In this document: positions 62,092 to 64,000 of the stretch, in pieces | How the letters are laid out: every line of letters starts with the position of its first letter | Numbering within the stretch: the stretch's first letter is position 1 | Program-made: the position numbers and the translations under genes | The notes under the pieces: generated by a model | Seen by the model: the letters and a program-made list of their open reading frames with translations, nothing else | Database searches by the model: none | What the model was told of the DNA's origin: nothing | Assembly (NCBI RefSeq): GCF_000733295.1 | Contig: NZ_JPMI01000291.1 | Location: forward strand, 87,873-151,872 | Source: Archangium violaceum Cb vi76 | Lineage (GTDB): Bacteria; Myxococcota; Myxococcia; Myxococcales; Myxococcaceae | Direction: 5' to 3' | Length of the DNA stretch: 64,000 nt

Positions 62092-62226
62092 CACGGGCTT
62101 TTCGCAGGGAGCAGCCCTCTCACTCGCGGAAGTTGGGGGGAGGTGCTCCACCTGCTGCCACACCTGGCAGTACTGGCAGGTGCCCAGGGACGCCTCGGAT
62201 CCGGTGGCCGCGGAAAACGGCGCTGA
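62092..62226 (+). pseudogene. Probable remnant of a second glycyl-radical-enzyme 3' end
   Basis: The short frame reads TRGSWGEVLHLLPHL and ends QGRLGSGGRGKRR at 62224, followed by TGA. The last 40 bases (62185-62224) match 60006-60045 at the end of the fusion gene at 36 positions, in the same reading frame, and TRGSWGE lines up with its RTGGWTE glycyl loop. The intervening part is shorter and altered. It looks like a decayed duplicate of the fusion gene's C-terminus; a conserved short tail module is the alternative. Confidence 0.45.
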
Positions 62227-62325
62227 GCCAGGAGGGCCGGATGCGGCTCGTTCAGGAGTCTCCCTCCTGTCCGTGAGCGCGTGGTTTGACGCTCAGCCAC
62301 GGCGTGTGCTGAGCTTTTCTTCCAT

Positions 62326-63285
62326 ATGTTTCAACGGAATCGGCTGCGAGATGGGCATCGCGAGTATGCCCTTCTCGGGTTCCACGAGCCGCTGCCTTCG
62401 GGGCACGAGCTCGTGGCAACAGGGGGAGCAGCACAACTGGAGGGTCGACTGCGCGCGCTGGCGCAGGACTTCTTCAATCTCCAGACATTGCGCGAGGTGG
62501 CTCATGGCCACGCGGCGGCGGAGTTCGGACCGCGGTCCACGGACCAGCTCGTGCGGCAGGTGGCGTCCCTGGTATCGCTCGGGAGCCTGCGGATCGCGCT
62601 CGTTCCTCGGGCCCCGGATCCCACGGGACGGTACCTGCGCCACAAGCCGGAGGAGCTGACGCCCGCCGACTTCGTCGAGGAGACGAAGTGGCTGCGGCTC
62701 CAGGTCGTCGACGACATCACGGATGATCCGATCTCCGGCCTGAAGCTGAGCATCGTGCTCCCGGATGGTTCGCAGAAGCAGGCCACCACGGATTCCTCGG
62801 GCCGCATCGAGCTGTCGAGCGTTCCGCCCGGGTATGCCCAGGTGAACGCGGCCATCGACGGGGCGACGCTGAAGGAGACGCTGGTCTTCGAGAAGTCCGG
62901 CATCCTGGCGTCCAAGCAGCCGGCGGGCCGAAGCCGCAAGCGCAAGACTCCCTCGGGGAAATTCCTGGCGCGAGTCGTCGAGCACCAGGTGTCCGATGGC
63001 GAGACGCTGGAGGGCATCGCCGAGCAGTACGGGCTCACGGTGGACGACATCGCCCGGTTCAACTGGGACACGACGGACCCGGACGAGATTCAGCGGCACC
63101 TGTTCATCGACGTGGGCTGCACCGCGAAGGACGAGAGTGGGAAGTTCGTCTTCTCGCGCGATGACGAGCCAGGCCTTCTCTACATCCCCCGCCCACTGGA
63201 GCTGGGCGGGTTGGCCGTGGAGCAGAGCCACATCGTGCGGGTGCGCAAGCCCGCTCGCTCGGCGGCGTTCCTGTTCTCGGTCTAG
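62326..63285 (+). CDS. LysM-domain protein with carboxypeptidase-regulatory-like domain
   Basis: A 319-residue protein without signal peptide. The N-terminal region (PSGHELVATGGAAQLEGRLR) has no recognised family. A beta-sandwich of the CarboxypepD_reg/Ig-like type follows (DDPISGLKLSIVLPDGSQKQ, IELSSVPPGYAQVNA), then a basic linker KSGILASKQPAGRSRKRKTP, and a LysM domain (EHQVSDGETLEGIAEQYGLT, near residues 220-265). LysM binds peptidoglycan, so a contractile-injection or wall-associated role is possible. A hairpin terminator follows. Confidence 0.78.
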   Translation: MFQRNRLRDGHREYALLGFHEPLPSGHELVATGGAAQLEGRLRALAQDFFNLQTLREVAHGHAAAEFGPRSTDQLVRQVASLVSLGSLRIALVPRAPDPTGRYLRHKPEELTPADFVEETKWLRLQVVDDITDDPISGLKLSIVLPDGSQKQATTDSSGRIELSSVPPGYAQVNAAIDGATLKETLVFEKSGILASKQPAGRSRKRKTPSGKFLARVVEHQVSDGETLEGIAEQYGLTVDDIARFNWDTTDPDEIQRHLFIDVGCTAKDESGKFVFSRDDEPGLLYIPRPLELGGLAVEQSHIVRVRKPARSAAFLFSV

Positions 63286-63325
63286 AAGGGGCCCCGTCCC
63301 TCCATATCCTTCTCGCAAGTGCTTC

Positions 63326-63346
63326 CCCCCTCGCTGTCCGAGGGGG
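63326..63346 (+). terminator. Hairpin terminator after the LysM gene
   Basis: CCCCCTCG and CGAGGGGG form an 8-bp perfect stem with loop CTGTC, 40 bp after the stop. Confidence 0.6.
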
Positions 63347-63475
63347 CGTGCCTGTCTTTGGCGATGATGAAGAATGGGGCGGAAATGCATAACCCGATCC
63401 CGCGGGGCCTCTTTTCCATCGAGGTTGGGTTTACGCCACGTTTCGCGGCGGATGCTTTGTAGGAGCGCCTTTCAA

Positions 63476-64000
63476 ATGGTTCGATGGTTTCGGTATCCCG
63501 CCGCGCTGATGAGCGTGGCGGCAGTGGTTTTCTTTGCCTCCGCTTGTACAGCAGACGATCAGGCAGGTTCGGCGCAATTCGTCGCCACGATCAGCCAGGA
63601 GCTCTCGGCGGCGGACATCACCAGCATGCGGGTGACGGTGACGGGCACGGGAATGGATCCGATGGTGGTCGGTCTCTCCTACGCGAGAGGTCAGTGGCAG
63701 GCGTTGATGGGAGGAATCCCCGCGGGTGCCAACCGCACCTTCCTCGCCGAGGCGTTCGATGGGGGCGGTGTCTTGCGCTACCGCGGTCAAGCCGCCAGCA
63801 TTTCCGTGGCCACGGGAGAGACGGCGGCCGTCTACGTCTTGCTGCAACAGGTGGATGCACCTGTTCCCTTCAGCAACACGGCTCCCGTCATCGACTGGCT
63901 GACCGCCAGCCGCAACGAAGTCGAGCCAGGCGCCAGCGTGGCGCTGGCCGCCGCCGCCCATGACGCCAATCCTGGCAACAGCCTCACCTATAGCTGGTGG
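63476..64000 (+). CDS. Lipoprotein with Ig-like domain, C-terminus cut off by window edge
   Basis: The frame opens at ATG 63476 (TAGGAGC ribosome site) and runs off the right edge, giving 175 residues. MVRWFRYPAALMSVAAVVFF and then ASAC is the lipobox. The following FVATISQELSAADITSMRVT, IPAGANRTFLAEAFDGGGV and NTAPVIDWLTASRNEVEPGA is the typical N-terminal part of large myxobacterial surface proteins that continue into kelch, RCC1 or FTP repeats. The rest lies outside the window. Confidence 0.8.
   Translation, partial: MVRWFRYPAALMSVAAVVFFASACTADDQAGSAQFVATISQELSAADITSMRVTVTGTGMDPMVVGLSYARGQWQALMGGIPAGANRTFLAEAFDGGGVLRYRGQAASISVATGETAAVYVLLQQVDAPVPFSNTAPVIDWLTASRNEVEPGASVALAAAAHDANPGNSLTYSWW

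Overview
The window looks like chromosomal DNA from a myxobacterium of the suborder Cystobacterineae, in the Archangium/Cystobacter/Stigmatella/Hyalangium neighbourhood. The evidence is very high GC with strong third-position GC, long antisense open frames, many lipoproteins, and families typical of these predatory soil bacteria: a SitA-like polymorphic toxin lipoprotein, Imm11- and SUKH-type immunity proteins, DUF4129/DUF4350 membrane proteins and a membrane-anchored Ser/Thr kinase. No tRNA, rRNA or CRISPR array was found.

Layout. 1-9 kb: a cut-off secreted protein, type-2 argininosuccinate synthase (argG), a quinone-oxidoreductase-like MDR with an operator palindrome, a beta-CASP metallo-beta-lactamase nuclease, a double-GNAT acetyltransferase, a zinc-ribbon membrane protein and unknown proteins. 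9.1-14.6 kb: a minus-strand cytochrome c maturation operon in the order ccmA-B-C-D-E-F-G; no ccmH/ccmI follows ccmG. 15-20.7 kb: a plus-strand surface-polysaccharide operon (polysaccharide deacetylase, Wzx-like flippase, frameshifted serine-acetyltransferase-like gene, two glycosyltransferases) ending in a hairpin. 20.7-24.5 kb: a SitA-like lipoprotein toxin gene with a WHH nuclease C-terminus, cut by a 1677-bp insertion sequence that left a perfect 11-bp target duplication, followed by a SUKH immunity gene. 24.6-31.6 kb: two paralogous small proteins flanking an FUSC transporter, then a giant TPM-domain protein. 31.6-37.3 kb: an RND efflux operon (adaptor, pump, TolC-like channel) behind a TTGACA promoter overlapped by a TetR-type operator. 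37.4-42.2 kb: DUF4350/DUF4129/membrane-protein operon and thiS-thiG-thiE. 42.2-51.8 kb: MHS-family transporter, a sensor kinase broken by internal deletion, a GT-C membrane glycosyltransferase, two lipoproteins with CX3CH haem-like motifs, a coiled-coil lipoprotein, an M19 dipeptidase, RNase HI and a truncated Imm11 immunity gene. 51.8-64 kb: a C39-like protease with SH3b domain, a CNGCH lipoprotein, a protein with an LNGC/His signature like Rho/eIF4A deamidases, and divergent from it a 1208-residue fusion of a DyP-type peroxidase domain with a glycyl-radical-enzyme domain. A small conserved protein, a membrane Ser/Thr kinase, a membrane-anchored XRE regulator, a probable remnant of a second glycyl-radical gene, a LysM protein and a cut-off lipoprotein follow.

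The strongest observations are (1) the DyP-peroxidase/glycyl-radical-enzyme fusion, unexpected in a group of aerobes and with no activase gene nearby; (2) the SitA-like toxin whose reading frame is exactly restored when the insertion sequence and one duplication copy are removed; (3) the LNGC-signature protein divergent from the fusion gene; and (4) several genes caught in decay (acetyltransferase, sensor kinase, Imm11, glycyl-radical remnant). A dispersed palindromic repeat, nearly identical in two copies and looser in a third, sits at or just beyond 3' ends of genes and supplies the C-terminus of ThiE.
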